A stretch of 47,242 nucleotides of DNA from Candidatus Methylomirabilota bacterium (GTDB taxonomy: Bacteria > Methylomirabilota > Methylomirabilia > Rokubacteriales > DASRDR01), in NCBI GenBank assembly GCA_036005065.1, contig DASYQW010000130.1, forward strand, positions 1 through 47,242, written 5' to 3'. A program made the position numbers and the translations under genes. Shown piece by piece: positions 30,069 to 39,276 of this stretch. The notes below the pieces were generated by a model. It was not told the DNA's origin, did not search any database, and saw only the letters and a program-made list of their open reading frames with translations. The number at the start of each line of letters is the position of its first letter. Within the stretch, counting starts at the first letter, position 1.

Positions 30069-32000
30069 CTATGCCGGCGCCGCGCTGTCAAGGCCTTTCG
30101 CGGGATCTTCCGCCGGAGGCCGCGAACCCATCGGCGTCGACGCCGGTTCCGGGCCGACCGGCGCCTCCTCGACCTGGACGGGCGTGGTCGCGAGCTTCGG
30201 GTGGAAGAACTCGTGGATGCGCTGGGCGAGCTTCGGCGTGACCTTCGGGACCGAGGCGAGCTCGGCGACGGAGGCCTCCCGCACCTTCCGGGCCGAGCCG
30301 AGGTGGCGGAGCAGGTTCGTGCGGAGCGTCGGGCCCACGCCGGGGATCTGGTCGAGGACGGACGTGAGCGTCCGCTTCTGACGGAGCTTCTGGTGATAGG
30401 TGATCGCGAAGCGGTGCGCCTCGTCCCGGACCTTCTGCAGGGTGTGGAGCGCCGGGGAGGCCGGATCCAGGACGAGGGGGTGGAGGCTCTCGGGATGGTA
30501 GACCTCCTCCTCGCGCTTGGCCAGCGCCACCAGCGGCAGGAAGTCCAGACCGAGCTCCTCCAGGACCCGGATGCCCACGTTGAGCTGGCCACGCCCCCCG
30601 TCCAGCAGGACGAGGTCCGGCAGCACGGTGGTCTCCTCCAGCGCCCGAGCGTACCGGCGGCGAAGGACCTCGGCCATCATCGCGTAGTCGTCGGCGCCGG
30701 GGACCGTCTTGATCCGAAAGCGCTTGTAGTCGTCCTTCTTCATGGCGCCGGCTTCCCATACGACCATCGACCCCACCGCCTCGGTGCCCTGGATGTTCGA
30801 GATGTCGAACCCCTCGATCCGGTGGGGCAGGCCCGGCAGGCTCAGGGCGCGCTGCAGATCCTCCATCACGACCTGCCGGCGGCTGTCGCGCGAGAGGAGA
30901 TGGGTCTGGAGGGCAAGCGCCGCGTTCTCCTCGGCCATCGCCACCAGTTCGCGCTTCCGCCCCCGCTGCGGCACCAGGAGCTCCACCCGACCACCCCGGC
31001 GCTGCGTGAGCCACGCCTCGACCAGCTCCGCCTCCGGAACCGCGGTCGAGAGCAGGAGCTCGCGCGGCGGGGCCACGTTCTTCGCGTAGAACTGCCGCAC
31101 GAAGGCCGACAGCACCTCGCCGTCGTCCGCCCCCAGCAGACGGTCGAAGAAGAAGGACTCCCGCCCCAGCAGGCGGCCCTTCCGGATGAAGAAGACCTGG
31201 ACACACGCCTCCGAGCCCTGGCGGGCCAGGCCCAGGAGGTCCTGATCCTCCTGCTCCGTGGAGATGATCTTCTGCGACTCTCGCACCTTGTGCAGGGCCT
31301 GGATCTGATCCCGCAGGATGGCCGCCCGCTCGTACTTCTCCTCGGCGGCGGCCGCCTCCATCTCACGCGTGAGCCGGAGCGCCAGGTCGTCCTCGCGCCC
31401 TTCCAGGAAGGCCTGCACGTCCTCGACGGTGCGGGTATAGCCGTCCCGGGTCTCCCACCCGGTGCAGGGCGCGTTGCAGCGGTGGATGTAGTACTGGAGG
31501 CACGGCCGCTCGGCCGTCCCGTCGATCTTGATCGAGCACGTGCGCAGCGGAAAGAGCTGGCGCACCAGCCGCAGCGTCTCGCGGAGCGCCGTGGCCGGGT
31601 AGAACGGGCCGTAATAGGTGGCCCCGTCCTTGGCGATGCGCCGGGCCACCATGAGGCGCGGGAAGTCCTCGCTGCTCGTCAGCTTGAGGAACGGGTAGTG
31701 CTTGTCGTCCCGGAGGATGATGTTGTACCGGGGCCGGTGCCGCTTGACCAGGTTCGACTCGAGGATGAGCGCCTCGAGCTCGTTGGCCGTGACGATGTAC
31801 TCGAGGTCGGCGATCTGCTCGACGAGGGCGTCGGTCTTGGCGTCCCGGGTCCGGGAGGCCTGGAAGTACGAGCGCACCCGCGCCCGCAAGGACGCGGCCT
31901 TCCCGATGTAGACCACCTGGGCCTTGCCATCCTTGTAGAGGTAGACCCCCGGCCGGTCGGGCAGGCGCTCGAGCTTCTCGTCGAGGTGTTCGGGGAGCAC
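30069..32000 (-). CDS. uvrC: Excinuclease ABC subunit C
   Basis: 643 residues. GIY-YIG nuclease domain at about 12-95 (RPGVYLYKDGKAQVVYIGKA), UVR motif near 205-240 (EEKYERAAILRDQIQAL), RNase-H-like C-terminal nuclease (HRIEGFDISNIQGTEAVGSM, DLVLLDGGRGQLNVG) and two helix-hairpin-helix repeats (IPGVGPTLRTNLLRHLG, VPKVTPKLAQRIHEFF). It cuts both sides of a DNA lesion after UvrB loading. Start is GTG 32000; there is no Shine-Dalgarno, but TAGAAT lies at 32011-32006, placing the transcript start at or next to the start codon. It is 75 bases downstream of uvrB. Confidence 0.95.
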   Translation of the reverse strand: MLPEHLDEKLERLPDRPGVYLYKDGKAQVVYIGKAASLRARVRSYFQASRTRDAKTDALVEQIADLEYIVTANELEALILESNLVKRHRPRYNIILRDDKHYPFLKLTSSEDFPRLMVARRIAKDGATYYGPFYPATALRETLRLVRQLFPLRTCSIKIDGTAERPCLQYYIHRCNAPCTGWETRDGYTRTVEDVQAFLEGREDDLALRLTREMEAAAAEEKYERAAILRDQIQALHKVRESQKIISTEQEDQDLLGLARQGSEACVQVFFIRKGRLLGRESFFFDRLLGADDGEVLSAFVRQFYAKNVAPPRELLLSTAVPEAELVEAWLTQRRGGRVELLVPQRGRKRELVAMAEENAALALQTHLLSRDSRRQVVMEDLQRALSLPGLPHRIEGFDISNIQGTEAVGSMVVWEAGAMKKDDYKRFRIKTVPGADDYAMMAEVLRRRYARALEETTVLPDLVLLDGGRGQLNVGIRVLEELGLDFLPLVALAKREEEVYHPESLHPLVLDPASPALHTLQKVRDEAHRFAITYHQKLRQKRTLTSVLDQIPGVGPTLRTNLLRHLGSARKVREASVAELASVPKVTPKLAQRIHEFFHPKLATTPVQVEEAPVGPEPASTPMGSRPPAEDPAKGLDSAAPA

Positions 32001-32005
32001 AGGGT

Positions 32006-32011
32006 ATTCTA
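32006..32011 (-). promoter_or_regulatory. Possible -10 box giving a leaderless uvrC mRNA
   Basis: TAGAAT on the minus strand, 5 bases before GTG 32000; 5 of 6 match to TATAAT. No convincing -35 is visible. If used, transcription starts at the GTG itself. Confidence 0.35.
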
Positions 32012-32075
32012 GACTCGGCCGCGGGCCAGCGCGAGGCGGGAGTCGATCAGGGCTGTGCCGCTCGAGGCTTACGGC

Positions 32076-34070
<1,995 letters not shown>

Positions 34071-34103
34071 GCGGGCCCTACCGCGGAGGCTCGGGTGCCC
34101 GGC

Positions 34104-34646
34104 TCAGACGCCGGACGGGATGACGGCCGGGACGGCCGTCAGGTACTTCCGCCAGGCGTCGAAGAACAGCGACGCGTGGGGGTGCCGCAGGAGGTGAATC
34201 GAGAACAGGAACTGAGGGTGCGTCGGCTGATGCACGAGCGACATCCCCGCCTCGCCGAGCGTCCGGTTGCCCTTGTGGAGGTTGCAGCGCAGGCAGGCCG
34301 CTACCACGTTGGTCCAGGTCGTCTCCCCGCCCTTCGAGCGCGGGGTGACGTGGTCGACGGTCAATCGATCCCCCCGCCGCCCGCAGTACTGGCACATGTA
34401 GTGATCGCGCCGCAGGATGTTCTTCTTGTTGAAGGCGACCCGCTCCACGAAGGGCTTCCGGATGTAGATGACCAGGCGGATGACCGACGGGAGCGGGAAG
34501 GCCCGGGACGGTGAACGCACGACCCGGGGAGAAGGCTCGACGGTTTCGGCCTTGCCAGCGAGAAGGAGGGTGATCGCCCGGCGGGCATTCGTGAAGTGGA
34601 GGGGCTCGAAGCTACCATTGAGCACCAGTACGGCAACCTCGTCCAT
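34104..34646 (-). CDS. HNH endonuclease family protein
   Basis: 180 residues. Starts DEVAVLVLNGSFEPLHFTNARRAITLLLAGKAE, the usual opening of a widespread stand-alone HNH family. The nuclease fold is CQYCGRRGDRLTVDHVTPRS ... CLRCNLHKGN: two CxxC zinc pairs around the catalytic His in VDHV. The role is unknown; members often lie near housekeeping genes and are not clear restriction enzymes. ATG 34646 is chosen because it lies 4 bases after the predicted start of a near-consensus promoter; the upstream ATG at 34661 falls inside the -10 box. GGAG lies just before the start, so the mRNA is almost leaderless. It precedes uvrB by 33 bases. Confidence 0.85.
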   Translation of the reverse strand: MDEVAVLVLNGSFEPLHFTNARRAITLLLAGKAETVEPSPRVVRSPSRAFPLPSVIRLVIYIRKPFVERVAFNKKNILRRDHYMCQYCGRRGDRLTVDHVTPRSKGGETTWTNVVAACLRCNLHKGNRTLGEAGMSLVHQPTHPQFLFSIHLLRHPHASLFFDAWRKYLTAVPAVIPSGV

Positions 34647-34656
34647 ACGGCTCCAA

Positions 34657-34685
34657 ATCATACGAAACGGCCCGCGGAGTGTCAA
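34657..34685 (-). promoter_or_regulatory. Near-consensus sigma-70 promoter for HNH gene and uvrB
   Basis: On the minus strand TTGACA (34685-34680, perfect), 17-base spacer, TATGAT (34662-34657, 5 of 6). Predicted start near 34650, about 4 bases before the HNH ATG. The remaining gap up to 34802 shows nothing else. Confidence 0.85.
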
Positions 34686-34802
34686 CTCTCGGACAGGCCC
34701 CAGGAGCGGCGAACGCGAGCCTGGACACGCGCGAGCCCGAGTCAGGAAGCGAGGAAATTCGTGCCGGTCGGCGTGCCGGCGCGCCGCAGGCGACGAAAAA
34801 CG

Positions 34803-35237
34803 TCACGGGCCCCTCCGCTCCACCTCGCCGCGCACGGCGTCCACGACGAGCCAGTCACCCGGGCGGATCCGGCCGAAGGCGCCGGCATCGAGCGTGACCA
34901 TGGGGATCGTCCGCCCGTAGAGCGCCTCCCCCACCAGCGGGCCCACCGCCAGGACCGGCTCCACCGAGCGGCTGACGATCGCGGCCGGCGCCTGATGCGT
35001 CCGGATCAGCTCGAGCAGGATGTTCGAGGTCGTGCAGGAGCCGCGCCCCTGGGGAAACACGAGGACACGGCCCTCGAGCCGCTCACCGTGGAGGGGGTGG
35101 CGCGGATTCACGACGCGACCCGTCGCCGGGTCCACGTCGCCCCAGAACGAGAGCGGCTCGGCCGAGACCAGCGCCAGGCCCTCACCGCGCCCCGCGATGA
35201 TCGGCTGCGCGGCCAGCCGCTCGCTCAGCGCTCCCAC
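34803..35237 (-). CDS. Aconitase X swivel (small) subunit
   Basis: 144 residues, DUF126/aconitase-X swivelling domain. Motifs: LSFWGDVDPATGRVVNPRHP, then EGRVLVFPQGRGSCTTSNI around the conserved GRGS turn that meets the active site, and VGPLVGEALYGRTIPMV. It pairs with the large subunit encoded immediately upstream; the genes overlap by 13 bases. Characterised aconitase-X enzymes dehydrate cis-3-hydroxy-L-proline (bacteria) or mevalonate-5-phosphate (archaea). Proline dehydrogenase in the same cluster favours the hydroxyproline reaction. Start GTG 35237 with AGGAGG 4 bases before it; a CTG at 35228 overlapping the large-subunit TGA is a less likely alternative. Confidence 0.88.
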   Translation of the reverse strand: MGALSERLAAQPIIAGRGEGLALVSAEPLSFWGDVDPATGRVVNPRHPLHGERLEGRVLVFPQGRGSCTTSNILLELIRTHQAPAAIVSRSVEPVLAVGPLVGEALYGRTIPMVTLDAGAFGRIRPGDWLVVDAVRGEVERRGP

Positions 35238-36490
35238 AGGGCCTCCTCGGCCTCGAGGGCCCCGTCGCCGAGCGCATACATCACGCAGTCCTCCAGCGAG
35301 GCGACCGTCGCCTCCAGCCCGCTGGCCAGCGCGTAGTGGGCCTGCTTCGCCGAGTTGGTCAGCATGTGGGTGAAGCCCCAGCCGTCGATGCGCGTCGTCA
35401 TCGCGCAGGTGTCGGTGAGGAGCCGGACGCCCGCCGACTCCAGCGCGGCCAGGCGGCCCGACTCACCCAGGTGATGGGCGACGGCCCGGCTGGTCGACAC
35501 CCAGAACTCGAGGCCCGAGCGGACGCGGCGCCCGGCCACGCGCTCCGCCACCTCGACCGCCTCGGCCAGCGAGAGGTGCGGGCAGCCGAGCTTCACGAAG
35601 TCCACGCCGTCGACGGGCGCCGGCGACAGTCGCGCGCGCGCGGCCCGGAGGTCGGCCCGCGTGACGACCAGGGTCTCCTCGGGCGCCCGCCCCTGGAACG
35701 CCGCCTCGCGGGTGGGGGCTTCCGGCGTGACGCCGACCACGTGGGCGAGGGCGAGCGCGCCCGAGCTCGCGCCCGCCGCGCAGAAGGCCTTGAGGTCGGT
35801 GGCGCGCACGCTCGGCGGCACGCCGTCGAGGACCGGGATGCGGTCACCGGTGAGCGCGCCGATGTGGTAGCCGAGAATCGGATACAGGCTCGGGTGGGCC
35901 CGCAGCGTCTCGGGAAGCTGGCGGAGATCCACCAGCACCTGGCCGCGGCGCGGCGCGTCCAGGTGGAGGCCGAAGGCGGGCGCCCGGCCGCTGATGGCGC
36001 AGGCCACGTCGAGGAAATCGGCGTAGCGGTTCGTGCGGGCCCCGATCACGGTGTTGACGTAAGCGACCGCGTTCGACTCGCCCCAGGCCACTTGCTGGCC
36101 GAAGCGCGGGACGAGGCCCTGCTCGTAGGGGGCGCAGGTCCACGTCGGCAAGCAGCCCAGGCCCTGGTAGGCGGCCTCGAGCCGGCGGCTCTTCTCGGCC
36201 CAGTCCGGCGGCACGCGAAAGGCCTCCCAGCGCCGGATGTCGCGGGCGGTCACGTTCAGCGTCGTCGGCACGCGCACCCGCGCGCCCAGCGCCGCGAAGC
36301 GCTCGGCAAACTCGAGCCCGGCATCGTTCGTGTAGAGGCAGGCGTCGATGTGGGCCTGGGTGATCGGCAGCAGGCGCTCGGCGCCGAACAGCTCGCCCAT
36401 CCGCACCACCAGCCCGAGCGCGAGCCGCGTGGCCTCCCCGCCCCGTCCGTCGAGCCAGGCCTGCTCTTCTCGCGTCAGCTCCACGCTCAC
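35225..36490 (-). CDS. Aconitase X catalytic (large) subunit
   Basis: 421 residues, DUF521/aconitase-X family. Three cysteines expected to hold the iron-sulfur cluster are Cys119 (PTWTCAPYEQG), Cys303 (VKLGCPHLSL) and Cys362 (LLTDTCAMTTRI). WGESNAVAYVNTVIGARTNR and WVSTSRAVAHHLGESGRL also match the family. In bacteria the best-known activity is cis-3-hydroxy-L-proline dehydratase, giving delta-1-pyrroline-2-carboxylate. The gene starts at GTG 36490, 7 bases after the proline dehydrogenase stop, and overlaps the small-subunit gene, so the three genes form one operon. The exact substrate is inferred from context. Confidence 0.9.
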   Translation of the reverse strand: MSVELTREEQAWLDGRGGEATRLALGLVVRMGELFGAERLLPITQAHIDACLYTNDAGLEFAERFAALGARVRVPTTLNVTARDIRRWEAFRVPPDWAEKSRRLEAAYQGLGCLPTWTCAPYEQGLVPRFGQQVAWGESNAVAYVNTVIGARTNRYADFLDVACAISGRAPAFGLHLDAPRRGQVLVDLRQLPETLRAHPSLYPILGYHIGALTGDRIPVLDGVPPSVRATDLKAFCAAGASSGALALAHVVGVTPEAPTREAAFQGRAPEETLVVTRADLRAARARLSPAPVDGVDFVKLGCPHLSLAEAVEVAERVAGRRVRSGLEFWVSTSRAVAHHLGESGRLAALESAGVRLLTDTCAMTTRIDGWGFTHMLTNSAKQAHYALASGLEATVASLEDCVMYALGDGALEAEEALWER

Positions 36491-36497
36491 TCCCGGA

Positions 36498-37424
36498 TCA
36501 GCTCCGCACCAGGTTCTTCAGCAGGAAGCCGAGGTTCGCCGGCCGCTCGGCCAGGCGGCGGACGAAGTAGCCGTACCAGTCCTCGCCGAACGGCACCAGG
36601 ACGCGCAGCCGGGCCCCGGCCGCCGTGATCGTCGCGTGCAGGTCCGGTCGGATGCCGTAGAGCATCTGGAATTCGAAGCGGTCGAGCCCGACCCTCAGAT
36701 CCCGCGCCTTGTCGAGGAGCACGCGAATGAGCCGCTCGTCGTGGGTCGCGAAGCCCGGGTAGACCCGCGCACGCTGAGCATCCGGGGAGAGGAGGAGCCC
36801 GGCCAGCCGCGCGTAGTTCCGGTCGACGTCGGGCTTCCGGGGAAAGGCGAGATTCGGCGGCTCGCGGTACGCGCCCTTACACAGCCGGACCACCAGCGGG
36901 TTCGGCCCCGGGATCAGCGCCTTGAGGTCGGCCTCGGTCCGGTAGAGGTAGGCCTGGACCACGCATGCCACGTTGGCCCAGCGGGCGCGCAGGATCCGGT
37001 ACATGGCGAGCGTGCGGTCGGTGTACGCGCTGCCCTCCATGTCGAGCCAGACGCGGGTCGGGCCGGCCCGCTCGAGCACGCGTTCCGCGTTCTCGCGGGC
37101 GACCTCCTGGCCGAGGTCGAGCCCGAGGTGGGTGAGCTTCAGCGACGGCGTCGTGCGGAGCCCGCGGCGGTGAATCTCCTCGAGCAGAAAGCCATAGGTG
37201 TCGGCCGCCTCGCGCGCGGCCTTGGGAGTGGTGACGTTCTCGCCGAGGTAGGTGACCGCCGAGTGGAAGCCGGCGGCGTCGAGCCGGGCCAGGACCGCGA
37301 GGGCATCCTCAGGCCGCTCCCCTGCCACGAAGCGCCGCACCAGCCGCTTGGAGACCGGGAGTCGGTCCATCGCGCGGCCGATGGCAGGCTGCGTCGAGAG
37401 CTGGAGGAGCAGGCTTCGGAGCAC
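36498..37424 (-). CDS. Proline dehydrogenase (monofunctional)
   Basis: 308 residues, FAD-dependent TIM barrel of the short PutA-like ProDH family. Motifs: LGENVTTPKAAREAADTYG, SLKLTHLGLDLG, RVWLDMEGSAYTDRTL, LVVRLCKGAYREPPN, PGFATHDERLI, EFQMLYGIRPDL and the C-terminal RLAERPANLGFLLKNL. It oxidises proline to pyrroline-5-carboxylate and passes electrons to quinone at the membrane. GTG 37424 has GGGGA at 8 bases and gives the usual N-terminus; upstream GTGs are possible. The P5C dehydrogenase needed next is not in the window. First gene of the cluster, behind the promoter at 37469-37497. Confidence 0.94.
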   Translation of the reverse strand: MLRSLLLQLSTQPAIGRAMDRLPVSKRLVRRFVAGERPEDALAVLARLDAAGFHSAVTYLGENVTTPKAAREAADTYGFLLEEIHRRGLRTTPSLKLTHLGLDLGQEVARENAERVLERAGPTRVWLDMEGSAYTDRTLAMYRILRARWANVACVVQAYLYRTEADLKALIPGPNPLVVRLCKGAYREPPNLAFPRKPDVDRNYARLAGLLLSPDAQRARVYPGFATHDERLIRVLLDKARDLRVGLDRFEFQMLYGIRPDLHATITAAGARLRVLVPFGEDWYGYFVRRLAERPANLGFLLKNLVRS

Positions 37425-37468
37425 GCGTGTTCCCCGGGGGCGTGTCACGACACCCCGGGCTCGCCGCC

Positions 37469-37497
37469 AGTCTAGCAAGCGGCCTCGGCCCCCGCAA
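37469..37497 (-). promoter_or_regulatory. Promoter for proline dehydrogenase/aconitase-X operon
   Basis: On the minus strand TTGCGG (37497-37492), 17-base spacer, TAGACT (37474-37469). The predicted leader of about 38 bases contains a short inverted repeat GTGTC-AC-GACAC (37442-37453) that might bind a regulator. Confidence 0.5.
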
Positions 37498-37530
37498 CGT
37501 CGCTCACCCGAGCCGGAGGATCGTCACGCC

Positions 37531-37552
37531 GAACGGCGCGGCTCGGCCGTTC
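37531..37552 (-). terminator. Hairpin after small basic gene
   Basis: GAACGGC ... GCCGTTC, a 7-bp stem with an 8-base loop, 20 bases beyond the stop of the 52-residue gene on the minus strand. No T-run. Confidence 0.4.
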
Positions 37553-37571
37553 AAAGGCGGGATGGAGCGAG

Positions 37572-37730
37572 CTAGCCCTTCCTCGCTCGCGGCCGCTTCT
37601 TGCTCACGCGGCCCTTCTTGGACGGGCCCCGGCGCAGGCGGGCCACGTCCCTCGTGAGCTGGTCGAGGAATCGCTCCAGCTTGGCGAGCTGGGTGAGAAT
37701 CCGGCTCCCGTTTTGGCGTCGTCCAGTCAT
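37572..37730 (-). CDS. Small basic protein, 52 residues
   Basis: An ATG at 37730 opens 52 codons ending in TAG. The protein begins MTGRRQNGSRILTQL, has an amphipathic helix (AKLERFLDQLTRDVARLRRG) and a Lys/Arg tail (KKGRVSKKRPRARKG). Such a composition suggests nucleic-acid or ribosome contact, but I do not recognise a family. AGGG lies 4 bases before the ATG. It stands alone between the coiled-coil gene and proline dehydrogenase and is followed by a hairpin. The low-complexity basic tail and the good start region make it more likely real than chance, but support is modest. Confidence 0.55.
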   Translation of the reverse strand: MTGRRQNGSRILTQLAKLERFLDQLTRDVARLRRGPSKKGRVSKKRPRARKG

Positions 37731-37890
37731 ATGCCCTGACCGATTGCAACGAGGCTGCCGATGTCCGCGGGAGGCAGGAGTGGTGTCTCCCCGACGTCAG
37801 AACTCCGCGAGCCGTCGGCGGCGAGCACAGGGACCCCCGCGGATGCCCTTACGGGCGACGCCTGACGTCCGGGCGCGCTACGGGTCAGGA

Positions 37891-37951
37891 CCCGATCATG
37901 TCGGATCGGGCGTCGGCGGATGAGACACGTGACAGGCGCGGTAAGACCGCG
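37891..37951 (-). terminator. Two hairpins between the two small genes
   Basis: Directly after the coiled-coil gene: CGCGGT-AAG-ACCGCG (37937-37951) and, further on, CCCGATC-ATGTCG-GATCGGG (37891-37910). Both have perfect stems. They probably end transcription from the GppA/coiled-coil side. The rest of 37731-37958 shows no gene. Confidence 0.5.
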
Positions 37952-37958
37952 ATACGGG

Positions 37959-38252
37959 TCAGCGGCCGCGGCGGCGGGGCCGGCGGAGAGGGGCGAGCCC
38001 GGGCCCGGTCAGCACCTGGCGGGAGGCCGCCTGTTGCTGCCGGAGCTCCTGGCGGAGCTTCTGGAGGACCCGGCGGGTCTCCGTGATCACCGCCTCCGCG
38101 CGCTGCAGCACTTCCTGGAGGGGAACCGGAAGCGGCTCCCGCGCCTCACGAGCCAGCTCCTCGAGTCGGGCCAGGCGGGCGCGGAGGGTCCGGCCGCCGC
38201 GCAGCTTCCGTCGCGTCGATCGCTGGGGCGACTCCTGATGCGCCTTTGCCAT
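37959..38252 (-). CDS. Small coiled-coil basic protein
   Basis: 97 residues from ATG 38252 (GTG 38294 would add 14). Very rich in Arg, Gln, Leu and Glu. A basic start (STRRKLRGGRTLRARLARLE) is followed by two predicted helices with heptad character (LPVPLQEVLQRAEAVITET and RRVLQKLRQELRQQQAAS) and an Arg-rich end. I do not recognise a family; it resembles small DNA- or phasin-like helical proteins only in composition. GGAGGG lies 12 bases before the ATG. A sigma-54-like box occurs at 38297-38312. It lies 73 bases after the GppA gene. Confidence 0.6.
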   Translation of the reverse strand: MAKAHQESPQRSTRRKLRGGRTLRARLARLEELAREAREPLPVPLQEVLQRAEAVITETRRVLQKLRQELRQQQAASRQVLTGPGLAPLRRPRRRGR

Positions 38253-38296
38253 GGGCGGCTTGTGCCCTCCGCTCCTGGACAAGACTGATGCCACGG

Positions 38297-38312
38297 AGCA
38301 ATCCCCGTACCG
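38297..38312 (-). promoter_or_regulatory. Sigma-54-like box before the coiled-coil gene
   Basis: On the minus strand CGGTAC, five bases (GGGGA), TTGCT: the GG and GC dinucleotides have the correct 10-base separation, but two -24 positions differ from TGGCAC. The start would be near 38286, which would make ATG 38252 the start codon. A still weaker match (CGGCAG-N5-TTGCA, 37760-37745) precedes the 52-residue gene. Confidence 0.3.
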
Positions 38313-38325
38313 GGCGTGCTCCGCG

Positions 38326-39276
38326 TCAGCGCGGCCCCCGGTCGACTTCGGGCGAGAGCCCCCCCGCGCCCACGAGGATGCCTTCGCGAAGCCCGGCGTC
38401 GGAGACGATCAGCTCGGCCAGCCCGAGACCTTCGAGCACCCCGAGGACGACGGCGATTCCGGGGATGATGAGGTCCGCGCGGCCGGGCTCGAGACACGGC
38501 AGGCGCGCGCGCTCGGCGACGTGGAGGGCGCCGAGGCGCTCCCGGAGCGCCCGGACGGCGGTGACGGTCAGGCGGTGGCCCTGGACGCGGGCCGGATCGT
38601 ACGCTGCCAGCCCCAGGTCGAGCGCCGCGAGCGTGGTGATCGTTCCCGCCGTCCCGACGAGCGCGCGCGGTCCCAGCGGGCGGATCTCGGGCCAGGCCGC
38701 AGCAGCCAGGCACGCCTCGACGTGCGCCACGCAGGCCGAGTACTCGGCCCAGTCGACCGGGTCGGCATGGAGGAAGCGCTCCACCAGCGGCACGACACCG
38801 AGCCGCAGGCTGACGGCGCTGACGTACCGGGTCCCGCTGGCCACGATGAGCTCGGTGCTCCCGCCGCCGATGTCGAGAACACAGTAGGATCCCGCTGCCG
38901 GCGCGACCCCCGAGGCCACGCCGAGCAGCGTGAGCCGCGCTTCCTCGTCCCCACTCACGACCCGCACCTCGAGGCCGGGCACGCCGGCCAGCCGCCCGAC
39001 GAACTCGTCGCGGTTGTCGGCCTCACGAACCGCCGCCGTCGCGACGGCCAGCACGCGCCGGGCGCCCAGCGCCCGGGCGCGCGTCGCGTACTCCCGGACC
39101 GCGGCGAGCGCCCGCTCCATGGCCGCCGGGGCCAGGACGCCGTGCTGCGCGAGCCCCTCGCCGAGTCGGACCACGACCTGCTCCCCGTGTACGGGCCGGA
39201 GCCCTCCTTCCGAATCGACATCGGCGACCAGAAGCCGGACGGTGTTGCTCCCGAGGTCGATGGCCGCCAGCCGCAC
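38326..39276 (-). CDS. Exopolyphosphatase / pppGpp phosphohydrolase family
   Basis: 316 residues, the short Ppx/GppA form (about 300, without the C-terminal HD domain). ASKHA motifs: LAAIDLGSNTVRLLVADV at the N-terminus, VLAVATAAVREADNRDEF, VVSGDEEARLTLLGV, CVLDIGGGSTELIVASG and LVGTAGTITTLAAL. It hydrolyses polyphosphate ends or pppGpp; which cannot be decided from sequence. GTG 39276 directly follows the TGA of the hybrid sensor gene (TGAGTG), so it is the third gene of the thrC-sensor-ppx unit and may tie that sensor to phosphate or stringent signalling. Confidence 0.93.
   Translation of the reverse strand: MRLAAIDLGSNTVRLLVADVDSEGGLRPVHGEQVVVRLGEGLAQHGVLAPAAMERALAAVREYATRARALGARRVLAVATAAVREADNRDEFVGRLAGVPGLEVRVVSGDEEARLTLLGVASGVAPAAGSYCVLDIGGGSTELIVASGTRYVSAVSLRLGVVPLVERFLHADPVDWAEYSACVAHVEACLAAAAWPEIRPLGPRALVGTAGTITTLAALDLGLAAYDPARVQGHRLTVTAVRALRERLGALHVAERARLPCLEPGRADLIIPGIAVVLGVLEGLGLAELIVSDAGLREGILVGAGGLSPEVDRGPR

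Noticed and set aside
34647-34685. Upstream ATG (34661) as start of the HNH gene
   Set aside because: It lies inside the -10 box TATGAT of a near-perfect promoter, so it would not be in the transcript. ATG 34646 also fits the family N-terminus.
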